Positions 8,444-16,350 of a DNA stretch of 64,000 nucleotides are shown in pieces (the first letter of the stretch is position 1; the number at the start of each line of letters is the position of its first letter). The translations under genes and the position numbers were made by a program. The notes beneath the pieces are model-generated. The model was not told the DNA's origin, ran no database searches, and worked only from the letters and a program-made list of their open reading frames with translations. This DNA is from a virus. Where the stretch lies: positions 124,001 through 188,000 of IMG/VR virus record IMGVR_UViG_3300033571_009404; one strand, 5' to 3'.

Positions 8444-9619
8444 TTAAGAAGACTTGGGGCTGAAACGGTAAACCAGAGGACGACATGCTTGTCCATTAGC
8501 GTTACAATCCACGTAAATCGATCCACCTGCCGGAACCCACACTGCACCTTGCGTACGTTTTGGATCTCGATAAACCAGAGTCTGTGCATCGGTGATCAAA
8601 GTACCATTAACGTAAATGCGCTGCGCCGTACCACGGTCACTGGTCGACATAGATGTCACCGAGTAGAAGCAAGCCACAGCAAACGGGTTAGTTTCACCCC
8701 ATGCCGTGGTATAGTCCCCGTAGCGATATTCATACTGACCATCAGCACCACTTGGGTTAGCAGCAACTGCAGCTTGAATAGCAGCTTCCATCTGTGCAGC
8801 TGTCATCGAACCGATGTTAGCTGCAGTGTCGTTGTGAGGATTGACCGCATTGATGTGCGTATTCACTCGGTTCTGTGCATTGATCATCAACTGATCAAGG
8901 TCTGCATGCATCGAATTCAGAAGGTCATCCACCTTTTGACGGATGTATGCATTGATTTGTTCGGCAGTGACTCGGTGCGGGTTCGACTTGTCATTTAAGT
9001 GTGCGGTCACTAAAGCATCCAGATCATCAGCACGACTCTTGATGTCAGCACCATACTCATCCGCCTTACGATAAATGTCATCCAACTCTAATGTTGCTTT
9101 GATCTCAATCGCTTGACGGATACGGTCCGTGCGATAGACAGCTTCATTGAAGTTATAGATGTCACCGATATCGTGCGTGTGTTTGGTCGGTTCGAATTCT
9201 GTGGGTAAGTCCTTGATGTTCGGCCAGTAAACCTGACGGGCATCTAACGAGGTCGATGCAATCAATTGCTCAATTGCATTGATCTGAGAACTATATTCAT
9301 CACCACCTACGGTCTGATACGTCACCAGTACGCGATCTGATACAGTCGGCTCAGTGATGACAATCATCCCATGGACTTCCATACCAGTGCGCTTAACAGC
9401 TGATGCATTCAAACACGTGAAGGAGTAATGCACACCACGTTTTAATTCCTCATTGGTCGCGGCATCCACAACCTTTACTGATTTACTATAGAAACAGCCA
9501 TGGCGAATAGCAATGGAACGCTTCGATTTGTAGACCAGGGTGTAAAGATCATTGATGACGAGATTATTGAGGCTTTTACCCGTTGGATCAAATGGGTAAC
9601 GAGTCAATAATGGCATCAT
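8444..9619 (-). CDS. Tail fibre/baseplate appendage protein, paralogue 2 of 4
   Basis: The 391-residue protein starts at tandem ATG codons; CGGAG lies upstream. It keeps the module FDPTGKSLNN, FYSKSVKVVD and GVHYSF, then the two repeats KSNPHRVTAEQINAY (about residue 213) and AVNPHNDTAANIGSMT (about 258). The end domain has YVNGTLI and VPAGGSIYVD. A terminator separates it from the 536-residue paralogue upstream, so it is probably first in its own unit. The middle (about 120-200) is helical and may form a trimeric coiled coil. Confidence 0.75.
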   Translation of the reverse strand: MMPLLTRYPFDPTGKSLNNLVINDLYTLVYKSKRSIAIRHGCFYSKSVKVVDAATNEELKRGVHYSFTCLNASAVKRTGMEVHGMIVITEPTVSDRVLVTYQTVGGDEYSSQINAIEQLIASTSLDARQVYWPNIKDLPTEFEPTKHTHDIGDIYNFNEAVYRTDRIRQAIEIKATLELDDIYRKADEYGADIKSRADDLDALVTAHLNDKSNPHRVTAEQINAYIRQKVDDLLNSMHADLDQLMINAQNRVNTHINAVNPHNDTAANIGSMTAAQMEAAIQAAVAANPSGADGQYEYRYGDYTTAWGETNPFAVACFYSVTSMSTSDRGTAQRIYVNGTLITDAQTLVYRDPKRTQGAVWVPAGGSIYVDCNANGQACRPLVYRFSPKSS

Positions 9620-9641
9620 GTTTAAAATACTCCGGAGAAAA

Positions 9642-9671
9642 CCCAGTGACAGATGCTACATTGTCACTGGG
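9642..9671 (-). terminator. Minus-strand terminator between fibre genes
   Basis: A 10-bp perfect stem (9642-9651 with 9662-9671) is followed, reading on the minus strand, by a TTTT run. It lies after the stop of the 536-residue fibre gene. Confidence 0.75.
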
Positions 9672-9687
9672 TCTTTGGAAGGTTACA

Positions 9688-11298
9688 TCAGGTGGTCAAT
9701 GCAGTAGTCAGATTATCAAATGCAGTTTGCATCGAAGTCATCATCTGGACAAACTGGGTAGAAGTCACAAACGACATCGGATTGATGTAGGTGATACCAG
9801 CCGGTTCAACAGTCTGTGCAGTCACGTTATCATCAGCCAGTGCGGACACACCCTTATTGATCTCGTTGACAGTGATGTAATTAGCTGCATTGCGAGTCTT
9901 GACGTACACGCTAACAGTTTTACCATCAGCCGATACCACCCAACCGATTTGGTCACGGGCAGCAACAGGATCTAAGGAGGTCGCTACTGCAAACGTGGCT
10001 GCATTAGCAGCATCATGAGCAGCACGTAAAGCGATGCGCACGTAGTACGATGCGCTGTTTGCATTATCTGCATCACAGAGACCAGAGACAATCCACACCA
10101 GATCAGTTACAGGGACGTAACTCAACGACGGGTCAGCTAAACGAGCAGTACCCAGTAAATGCCAGATATTACCAGAGCCATCACCGCCACCTGAGAACGA
10201 ATAGTTCTTAGACACACCTGCGTTGGCAGCACCACCGAAACGAGAGTCCAGAGATGCCAAGAACTCAGTCATGGTCTGACCGTTAAACTTCTGACTGTTT
10301 GCAGCAGTACCTTGCAGTACGTAGGCGGCGTAATCGTCAAACGAGTAACCGTTGAAGTTGACAGAATTCTGAGCAGTACCTTGCAAGATGGCGTCTCGCA
10401 GTGTAGCGTAGGTCATGCCTTGCAGACGCACCGAGTCATAAGCCACTGCATCGGCTGACAACTTCTGTCCCAGCAAGTTATCAAGCTGAGCCTGGCTATA
10501 AGTACCGACATCAGCAGCCGTAGTACCATGTGGATTACGCGCAGCAGCGTGGGTATTGAACGGTGTGATGATGTTCTTCAACATCGCCTGCATCGTCGAC
10601 AACGGAGACATCATGTAATCGTTGGACAGACCAGCCTCAGCAGCAGCTTGCGTTGCCATGGGGTTGTTCTGCACGTTACCCAGACCCACTTGTGCTTTGG
10701 TCACATTGTGGGGGTTACTCTTGTCAGCGATGTGGTCAGCTAAACCACCAGAACCTTGTTGGCGCAGTTGATCTGCGATATCACCCAGTTTAGCAGTGAC
10801 GTCTTTCAGGCCAACTTGATCGATCAGATCCCAAACGTGGTCAATCACCGGGAATACCAGCGGAACACCAGTGACTTGTTCCCAACTCGTGATACGTGGG
10901 TTTTCCAGACGATCCGATAAGATCTCAGCAATATCTGCTTCTGACAGAGTCCAGCGACCACCAAGCGTCTGATAGCCCAGCGTCAGAGTACCCGACAGTT
11001 CGGTATTCAGGAATTGAATAGAACCATACACCGGTTTAGCTACACCGCGCGATGCGCCAATGTACCAGTAGCCGAGGTAATAGTCGACACCTTCAGTCAG
11101 GGGAACGATAACACCAGAAGTGTCACGGAAGGTAATGGTCAAGCTCTCCGCGTAGAAAGGAGCATAACGCGGAATTACGAGATTATAGTCGCGATAATTG
11201 ACTGGCGTCACCACGCCAATTTCGCCTGTGATTTTATTAACCGGGTTAACGCCAGTAGCATCTTCCGGGTAATCGAATTCACTGGATGTGGTAGCCAT
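9688..11298 (-). CDS. Tail fibre/baseplate appendage protein, paralogue 1 of 4 (largest)
   Basis: The 536-residue protein opens with the same module as the three downstream genes (DATGVNPVNKI, FYAESLTI, GVDYYLGYW) and has two NPH repeats (KSNPHNVTKAQVGLGNV at about residue 193, ARNPHGTTAADVGTYS at about 252). It then carries extra repeats with the pattern LQGT..NS..FNG (about 305-345), like the repeated shaft units of many long fibres. Its C-terminal 190 residues do not match the YVNG domain of the other three. AGGGAG precedes the ATG. A terminator lies just after its stop, so it can be expressed apart from its paralogues. Confidence 0.75.
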   Translation of the reverse strand: MATTSSEFDYPEDATGVNPVNKITGEIGVVTPVNYRDYNLVIPRYAPFYAESLTITFRDTSGVIVPLTEGVDYYLGYWYIGASRGVAKPVYGSIQFLNTELSGTLTLGYQTLGGRWTLSEADIAEILSDRLENPRITSWEQVTGVPLVFPVIDHVWDLIDQVGLKDVTAKLGDIADQLRQQGSGGLADHIADKSNPHNVTKAQVGLGNVQNNPMATQAAAEAGLSNDYMMSPLSTMQAMLKNIITPFNTHAAARNPHGTTAADVGTYSQAQLDNLLGQKLSADAVAYDSVRLQGMTYATLRDAILQGTAQNSVNFNGYSFDDYAAYVLQGTAANSQKFNGQTMTEFLASLDSRFGGAANAGVSKNYSFSGGGDGSGNIWHLLGTARLADPSLSYVPVTDLVWIVSGLCDADNANSASYYVRIALRAAHDAANAATFAVATSLDPVAARDQIGWVVSADGKTVSVYVKTRNAANYITVNEINKGVSALADDNVTAQTVEPAGITYINPMSFVTSTQFVQMMTSMQTAFDNLTTALTT

Positions 11299-11393
11299 TC
11301 GAAATGCTCCCTACAGGGGTTTAAAGAACTTAATGGTATAGACGGAAGTCGTTAGACTATACTATTTTACAAATTTAAAGGACGGATACCCTC
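11299..11393. promoter_or_regulatory. Divergent intergenic promoter region
   Basis: These 95 bases separate the minus-strand fibre cluster from the plus-strand gene at 11394, so at least two promoters must start here. A TATACT box at 11358-11363 is a fair match to a bacterial -10 element, but no convincing -35 is spaced correctly. A phage-specific promoter is equally likely. Confidence 0.35.
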
Positions 11394-12626
11394 ATGTATC
11401 AGTTAGTAAAAGCCATTGGCAAGAACCTCGACGGTAGCCGTTGGGCGAGTGTAGAAATCGGTGATGTTCCGATGAAAACACTCTACAGTACTTACAAGTA
11501 CCTTTGGGCTACCCTGTCCAACCCATTCATTGATCATCAAGTCGCATTGGACCTGATGCTTTTGATTGGTACCAACCGTTTTAATACCCAGACGTTCAAT
11601 GAGTACTTGGCGTCACTGGGTAATTTAGCGTTACCTACTCAGGATACAATTCCAGAGATCAATCCTCAGTATGTACGCTATGCTGATGTATGGAAGGCAG
11701 GTTATTCGGTTCAACCCATCCACGACACAGCAGCCCCTGACTCGCCTTTACCTGTCTCAGAGAAGCATCACCTACATCTGACAAAGACGGGATTGACGTA
11801 TTCAGACTTTTACGACTACTGCTTAGTTTCCATCAACGGAATGTATCACTACAGTGATGGTAACAACAGTGGTGTGTATGTCAAAGACGGTATGCGCTCC
11901 ATCAATAAGGCGGGTCGTAACATGATTGGGATGACCTCGTTTAAGAACGTAGGTAAGATTCGTCTGATCCCGATTACGGATGACATGATCTTTAAACTGA
12001 CGGATGACCAGCAATACTGTCACCAGATGTATTTAGATCTGAAAGAGGACTTCACTGGCAAACAAGTCTTTATTTGCATTGGTGGTTACTTACACATCAA
12101 CGATAAGAACTTCATGCGCCAGTGGAATGATACCTGCTGGTATCTTAACTTCGATCGTTATCCGATTGTTGACCGGTACTTCCAGTCTAAGGATCTGATT
12201 GATTTATCGTCTCTTGATTTGTTTGTTCCTCCACGCAGTGAGTCCGCTGTGGAAATGGACGAACTATTAAGTGATGCAGCTATGCTGGCCATGATGAAGC
12301 TGTCTCAAACCTTTGTGGTGGTATTAGACACCCCTGAGTTCTTCTACGAGAAGCAATTCATCCGTGGTACCAAGATTCCTGGTCATTTCGTTTCAGCAGT
12401 CAATCCCATTTACCCGATGATCACTGATTTGGGTAAGCTGGCAAATTACTGGCCTCATCCGGATGATGGTCTCTTTAGTCTGACGACTCAGAACACCTTG
12501 CGTCATAACCGTGCGTATCGCACCACGAAGATGAAAGACTTACCGGTGGTGTCGGATCAGCGGCGTGCCAATGATCCGGTAAACCAATCTCGGGCTTTCT
12601 TCCAGGTCATGGGTAAGGACATGTAA
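11394..12626 (+). CDS. Putative virion structural protein
   Basis: The 410-residue protein starts at ATG with AAAGGA upstream. It is a soluble alpha/beta protein rich in Tyr, Asp and Thr, with a histidine-rich patch near residue 125 (EKHHLHLTKTG). It has no membrane segment, coiled coil or known catalytic motif. It lies alone between the fibre cluster and the spike-like gene, both transcribed the other way, and ends at a bidirectional terminator. A baseplate or tail role is suggested by its neighbours only. Confidence 0.45.
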   Translation: MYQLVKAIGKNLDGSRWASVEIGDVPMKTLYSTYKYLWATLSNPFIDHQVALDLMLLIGTNRFNTQTFNEYLASLGNLALPTQDTIPEINPQYVRYADVWKAGYSVQPIHDTAAPDSPLPVSEKHHLHLTKTGLTYSDFYDYCLVSINGMYHYSDGNNSGVYVKDGMRSINKAGRNMIGMTSFKNVGKIRLIPITDDMIFKLTDDQQYCHQMYLDLKEDFTGKQVFICIGGYLHINDKNFMRQWNDTCWYLNFDRYPIVDRYFQSKDLIDLSSLDLFVPPRSESAVEMDELLSDAAMLAMMKLSQTFVVVLDTPEFFYEKQFIRGTKIPGHFVSAVNPIYPMITDLGKLANYWPHPDDGLFSLTTQNTLRHNRAYRTTKMKDLPVVSDQRRANDPVNQSRAFFQVMGKDM

Positions 12627-12627
12627 A

Positions 12628-12667
12628 GGCATAAAGCCACGTCCCTAGGGACGTGGCGCTTATGTCC
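12628..12667. terminator. Bidirectional terminator, CATAAAG class
   Basis: A perfect 22-base palindrome (12636-12657) has outer flanks GGCATAAA and CTTATGTCC. It lies between convergent genes ending at 12626 (+) and 12668 (-). The stem sequence differs from the copy at 5301 but the CTAG centre and outer flanks are alike. Confidence 0.8.
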
Positions 12668-13684
12668 TCAGTTATCCCAAGTCACTGACTTACCATGGAT
12701 CGTTCCCTGCGGAGCACTGATACCACCTTGAGCCACGGTGATGCTACCATTGAGTAACCGGAAGTCACCCGCCATGACAATGCTACCGCTACCACCAGAA
12801 CCACCACCTGAGCCAGGATCGGCACGCATGTCACCATTCAACTGCAGCGCGCCATTCTCGGTGAAGTTACCGGTATGGGTCGTTGTCGACTTAATGGAGT
12901 TGGTTGTAGACGTCAGGCTGCTGTTTTTGGTCTCCCAAGTGATAGAGTCGGTCGCTACAAGTTTGTAAGTCTTGCTATTGATAACGATATTCTCAGGGAT
13001 ATTAATTAACAGGTTCTTACGGTCCATATCAAACGTACTACCATCTGCATTGGCCATGTAGATACGGTTGTTCCTAGAGTCGATCATGTGCTGATTACCT
13101 ACACCATCCTCATACACCAGCCGACCATTCATGGTGTCTAATACGAGATCATGCGTGGTAAATTCACCATTCGCTTTGGATGTATGTAAATAGAGGTGTC
13201 CCTTATGAGTAGAGACTTCTAAGAAGTACATGTTATCAGCCATGTTATCAGCTGTTAATTCAACAGCATCATCTGGTTGACCACTCCACGCATAGACAAC
13301 TGTCTCTAAACGGCGTAAGTTAAGATCTTGTTTATAGGTTACCCAGAAGTAACCTTTATCGGCATCTTCATCAGCGTACCGATATAGCACCACAATCTCA
13401 CCACGACGCACGTCAGGGGCTGTCATCTGGTTAGGGCTACCCAGACCCATCCATTTCGCTTTGATGGTGTTAGCGGTGTTTGCTTGCGTCTGATAAGGCA
13501 CACCTTGACCATCGGTACCTTCAGTAACTTTCTGATCCATGCTATCGGTCAGCTGTCCTGACAACATCGATAGATCTTCAAACGGCGAGACTTCAATGAT
13601 GGTACTGTTAGTAGGCTTGTTGGCAGCCACGATACCCATCGAATACATCACAAGCTTAGATTTGGTTGCCGATTCATCAGCCAT
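12668..13684 (-). CDS. Putative baseplate spike / puncturing protein
   Basis: The 338-residue protein has an N-terminal part (about residues 60-170) with beta structure, then short strands in regular order from about 170 on (YLEVSTHKGHLYLH, LVLDTMNGRLVYED, IDSRNNRIYMAN). A Thr/Ser-rich ladder follows (ITWETKNSSLTSTTNSIKST) and a Gly/Ser segment near 295. Such strand ladders are typical of the triple-stranded beta helix of gp5/gpV-type spikes, which pierce the outer membrane. I place the start at the ATG at 13684; a longer TTG form (to 13723) is possible, and neither has a strong ribosome site. It is divergent from the SbcC-like gene. Confidence 0.5.
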   Translation of the reverse strand: MADESATKSKLVMYSMGIVAANKPTNSTIIEVSPFEDLSMLSGQLTDSMDQKVTEGTDGQGVPYQTQANTANTIKAKWMGLGSPNQMTAPDVRRGEIVVLYRYADEDADKGYFWVTYKQDLNLRRLETVVYAWSGQPDDAVELTADNMADNMYFLEVSTHKGHLYLHTSKANGEFTTHDLVLDTMNGRLVYEDGVGNQHMIDSRNNRIYMANADGSTFDMDRKNLLINIPENIVINSKTYKLVATDSITWETKNSSLTSTTNSIKSTTTHTGNFTENGALQLNGDMRADPGSGGGSGGSGSIVMAGDFRLLNGSITVAQGGISAPQGTIHGKSVTWDN

Positions 13685-13751
13685 CACAGACTCACTATTG
13701 AAAAAATTGACTAACCTCGTCAATTAGATGTTAAACAAGAGGGAATTGCCC

Positions 13752-16292
13752 ATGCGTTATTTGTCCATTAGCTTAACGAAGTATAAGCGCATTCAGTTGG
13801 ATGCTAACACACGGATCTTTATTCGGTTCGATAATACCACTCAGATCATTCTGGGCACCAACGGCAGCGGTAAATCTTCGATTGTAGCGGAACTCACACC
13901 ATTGCCATCGAATAAGAAACACTACCTAGATGGTGGTGGTAAGGTTGTTGTTGCTGAACATAACAATAACCAGTATCAGTTCTCCAGTATGAAAGATGGA
14001 GACTCCATGCGTCACAGCTTTGTGAAGAATGGTGTTGAATTGAATCCAGGCGGTACTGCACCTGTACAGACCAAGCTGGCATATCAAGAGTTTTACATCA
14101 CTCCTGATACACATCTGCTTTCTTTGTCTAAACTGAAGTTCACAGACATGTCAGCAACGGATCGCCGTCAGTGGTTTACACGGATGGCAGATGCTAACTT
14201 TGACTTTGCACTTAGTTTGTACGGTAAGCTTAAAGGACGTGCTAATGTGGTGTACGGTTCCTTAAAGCGTACTCGTGAACGACTGGTGTCTGAAGTCAAT
14301 AAGCAATTAAAGCCTGAAGACCGTGCACAGTTAAAGAAAGAAGTTGCTGAACTCCATGATGCATTGACCTTGCTACTGGAGAATCGCTCTCCCATTACCA
14401 AACCGATTGTGGATTGCGAACGCGATCTGCAATATGCCGTCAATGAACTAAACCAGATGAGTCAACGGTTGTTTACGTTGAAGTTCGAAGCACCTTATGG
14501 CACCAACGCATTGATGCAACCCATGAGAGATGACTGGGGTGTATTGCGTCCTGTGCATTACAACAGCATTTCTGAAGTTGATGAAGCTATCCAGCGCTTC
14601 AATCAAGAGATCGCGGTTTGTACGGCACTTCAGAACGAGGCATTCCTTCAGAATAACAAACTGAAAGAAGCACGCGATATTCTGGAGAAGACTGGTACTG
14701 AAGGTAAGGAAGTCTTAGAAATGAAGTTGGAGGTATTGCGTACCGCACGGGATGCTACGCGCAATAGCTCTAAACTGAAGTTCGTCTTCACTGATCCTTT
14801 AGCTGCTAGTTCATCGTACACGGCTATTGAACCAGTTTTAAAAGAAGTCTTTGAGAACATTCCCATCAATGACAATCGTCAGTTCACAGGAGCAGGACGT
14901 GATGAGATGGTTAAACGACATGCTGATCTGAAAGAGGCAAGTCGTCAATTACAGTTAGAATCCAATCGTGCAACTTCACAAAAGGAGCACATGGAGTCTC
15001 ACCGTAATAACAAACATCTGACATGTCCTAAGTGCTCTCACACTTGGTCCGATGGCTACGATGAGAATCGTTACCAAGAACTGGTTAAGAAGATCGAAGA
15101 TCTGATTGTTAAATACGCTGACAACGAAAAGCAGTTAAAGCAGGTAGAGAAAGACTTGGAAGAGTGGCAAGCTTATTCAGCACTCTATCGACAGTACATG
15201 CAGGTTGTCAACAGTACACCAGTGTTAAGGCCATTCTGGGATTACTTGTCAGATAAACAAACCATCACCCACTACCCACGCACTGGCGTCAATGAACTGT
15301 ATCATCTTGATAACACCATCAAGGCCGAAGTTGAAGCAGCTAAGATTGATCGTGAAATCGACGAAGTGGTTAAGTTAATTGCAGCTAAGATTGAGATGGG
15401 GGACCAAAGCTTAACTGAGGTCGTAAGTCAAATGGCTAGTTTAGAGGTGAAGATTGAATCTCTAACAAACCAAATGGCTGAACTGACTAATGCGGTTGCC
15501 AAACATCAACAGTATCGTCGTCAGTTAGCACAGAGTGCTGAACTTGCTGTGCGTATTGAACAGCAGTTGACTAAGGTTGAAGACATTCGTACTGAAACCG
15601 TTGAAATGATCCGACGCGATACACTGAACCATTGTATTCGTCAGCTGCAATCTAATCTGTCGACTAAAGAGGAAACTCTGAAGTCTATGGAAATGCAAGC
15701 AGTACTGATCGCAGACTTAGAAAACCAAATCCAAGTCTTAACGGTAGAAGACGAAGCTGTCAAGAACTTAGTCCGAGAACTGTCACCTACGGATGGTTTG
15801 ATTGCTGAAGGCTTGTTGGGCTTTATTGCAGATTTTACAAAGAAGATGAATGGTTTGATCAAAGAGATTTGGTCTTATCCATTAGTCATTCATACCTGCC
15901 AACCTAATGAACAAGGGGAAGCAGAGTTAGACTTCAAATTCCCTATGTCTGTTAACCGTCGTGATAACGTGGTGGACGATGTATCCTTAGGTAGTACAGG
16001 GATTGTGCAAGTCATTGACTTAGCTTTTAAGATCGTAGCTCAACATTGCTTAAAGCAAGAAAACTTCCCGTTGATCTTGGATGAGTTTGGTACTGGCTTT
16101 GATGAAGTCCATCGCATTGAAGCGGGTAAGGCAATTGGTCGATTGATTGAGCATCACAACTTCAGTCAGTTGTTCATGATCTCACACTACTCAGCCAGTT
16201 ACGGCACATTACCGCATGCACAGATCTGTGTCTTACATGCAGGTAACATAACCGTACCTGAGAAGTACAACGAACACGTAGTCTTTGAGTGA
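13752..16292 (+). CDS. SbcC/Rad50/gp46-like recombination ATPase subunit
   Basis: The 846-residue protein is an SMC-type ATPase. It has Walker A GTNGSGKSS at residues 35-43 and long coiled-coil arms (about 170-420 and 430-690). A zinc-hook CPKC at 425-428 lies between the arms. The ABC signature region (DDVSLGSTGIVQVIDLA) is near residue 740, and Walker B LILDEFG is at 774-780. Proteins of this family hold DNA ends and work with an SbcD/gp47/Mre11 nuclease in end resection and recombination-dependent replication. No such nuclease is seen in the window. I start at ATG 13752 because AAGAGGG lies eight bases upstream; an in-frame ATG at 13728 lacks one. It ends at a clear terminator. Confidence 0.88.
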   Translation: MRYLSISLTKYKRIQLDANTRIFIRFDNTTQIILGTNGSGKSSIVAELTPLPSNKKHYLDGGGKVVVAEHNNNQYQFSSMKDGDSMRHSFVKNGVELNPGGTAPVQTKLAYQEFYITPDTHLLSLSKLKFTDMSATDRRQWFTRMADANFDFALSLYGKLKGRANVVYGSLKRTRERLVSEVNKQLKPEDRAQLKKEVAELHDALTLLLENRSPITKPIVDCERDLQYAVNELNQMSQRLFTLKFEAPYGTNALMQPMRDDWGVLRPVHYNSISEVDEAIQRFNQEIAVCTALQNEAFLQNNKLKEARDILEKTGTEGKEVLEMKLEVLRTARDATRNSSKLKFVFTDPLAASSSYTAIEPVLKEVFENIPINDNRQFTGAGRDEMVKRHADLKEASRQLQLESNRATSQKEHMESHRNNKHLTCPKCSHTWSDGYDENRYQELVKKIEDLIVKYADNEKQLKQVEKDLEEWQAYSALYRQYMQVVNSTPVLRPFWDYLSDKQTITHYPRTGVNELYHLDNTIKAEVEAAKIDREIDEVVKLIAAKIEMGDQSLTEVVSQMASLEVKIESLTNQMAELTNAVAKHQQYRRQLAQSAELAVRIEQQLTKVEDIRTETVEMIRRDTLNHCIRQLQSNLSTKEETLKSMEMQAVLIADLENQIQVLTVEDEAVKNLVRELSPTDGLIAEGLLGFIADFTKKMNGLIKEIWSYPLVIHTCQPNEQGEAELDFKFPMSVNRRDNVVDDVSLGSTGIVQVIDLAFKIVAQHCLKQENFPLILDEFGTGFDEVHRIEAGKAIGRLIEHHNFSQLFMISHYSASYGTLPHAQICVLHAGNITVPEKYNEHVVFE

Positions 16293-16295
16293 TGT

Positions 16296-16324
16296 ACCAG
16301 CAGGGGTGGCTCCCTGCTGGCTTT
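16296..16324 (+). terminator. Rho-independent terminator after the SbcC-like gene
   Basis: A 9-bp GC-rich stem (16296-16304 with 16311-16319), a six-base loop and a CTTTT tail form a textbook terminator. Confidence 0.85.
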
Positions 16325-16350
16325 TATAACCTTTGCAAAGGAATGTATAA

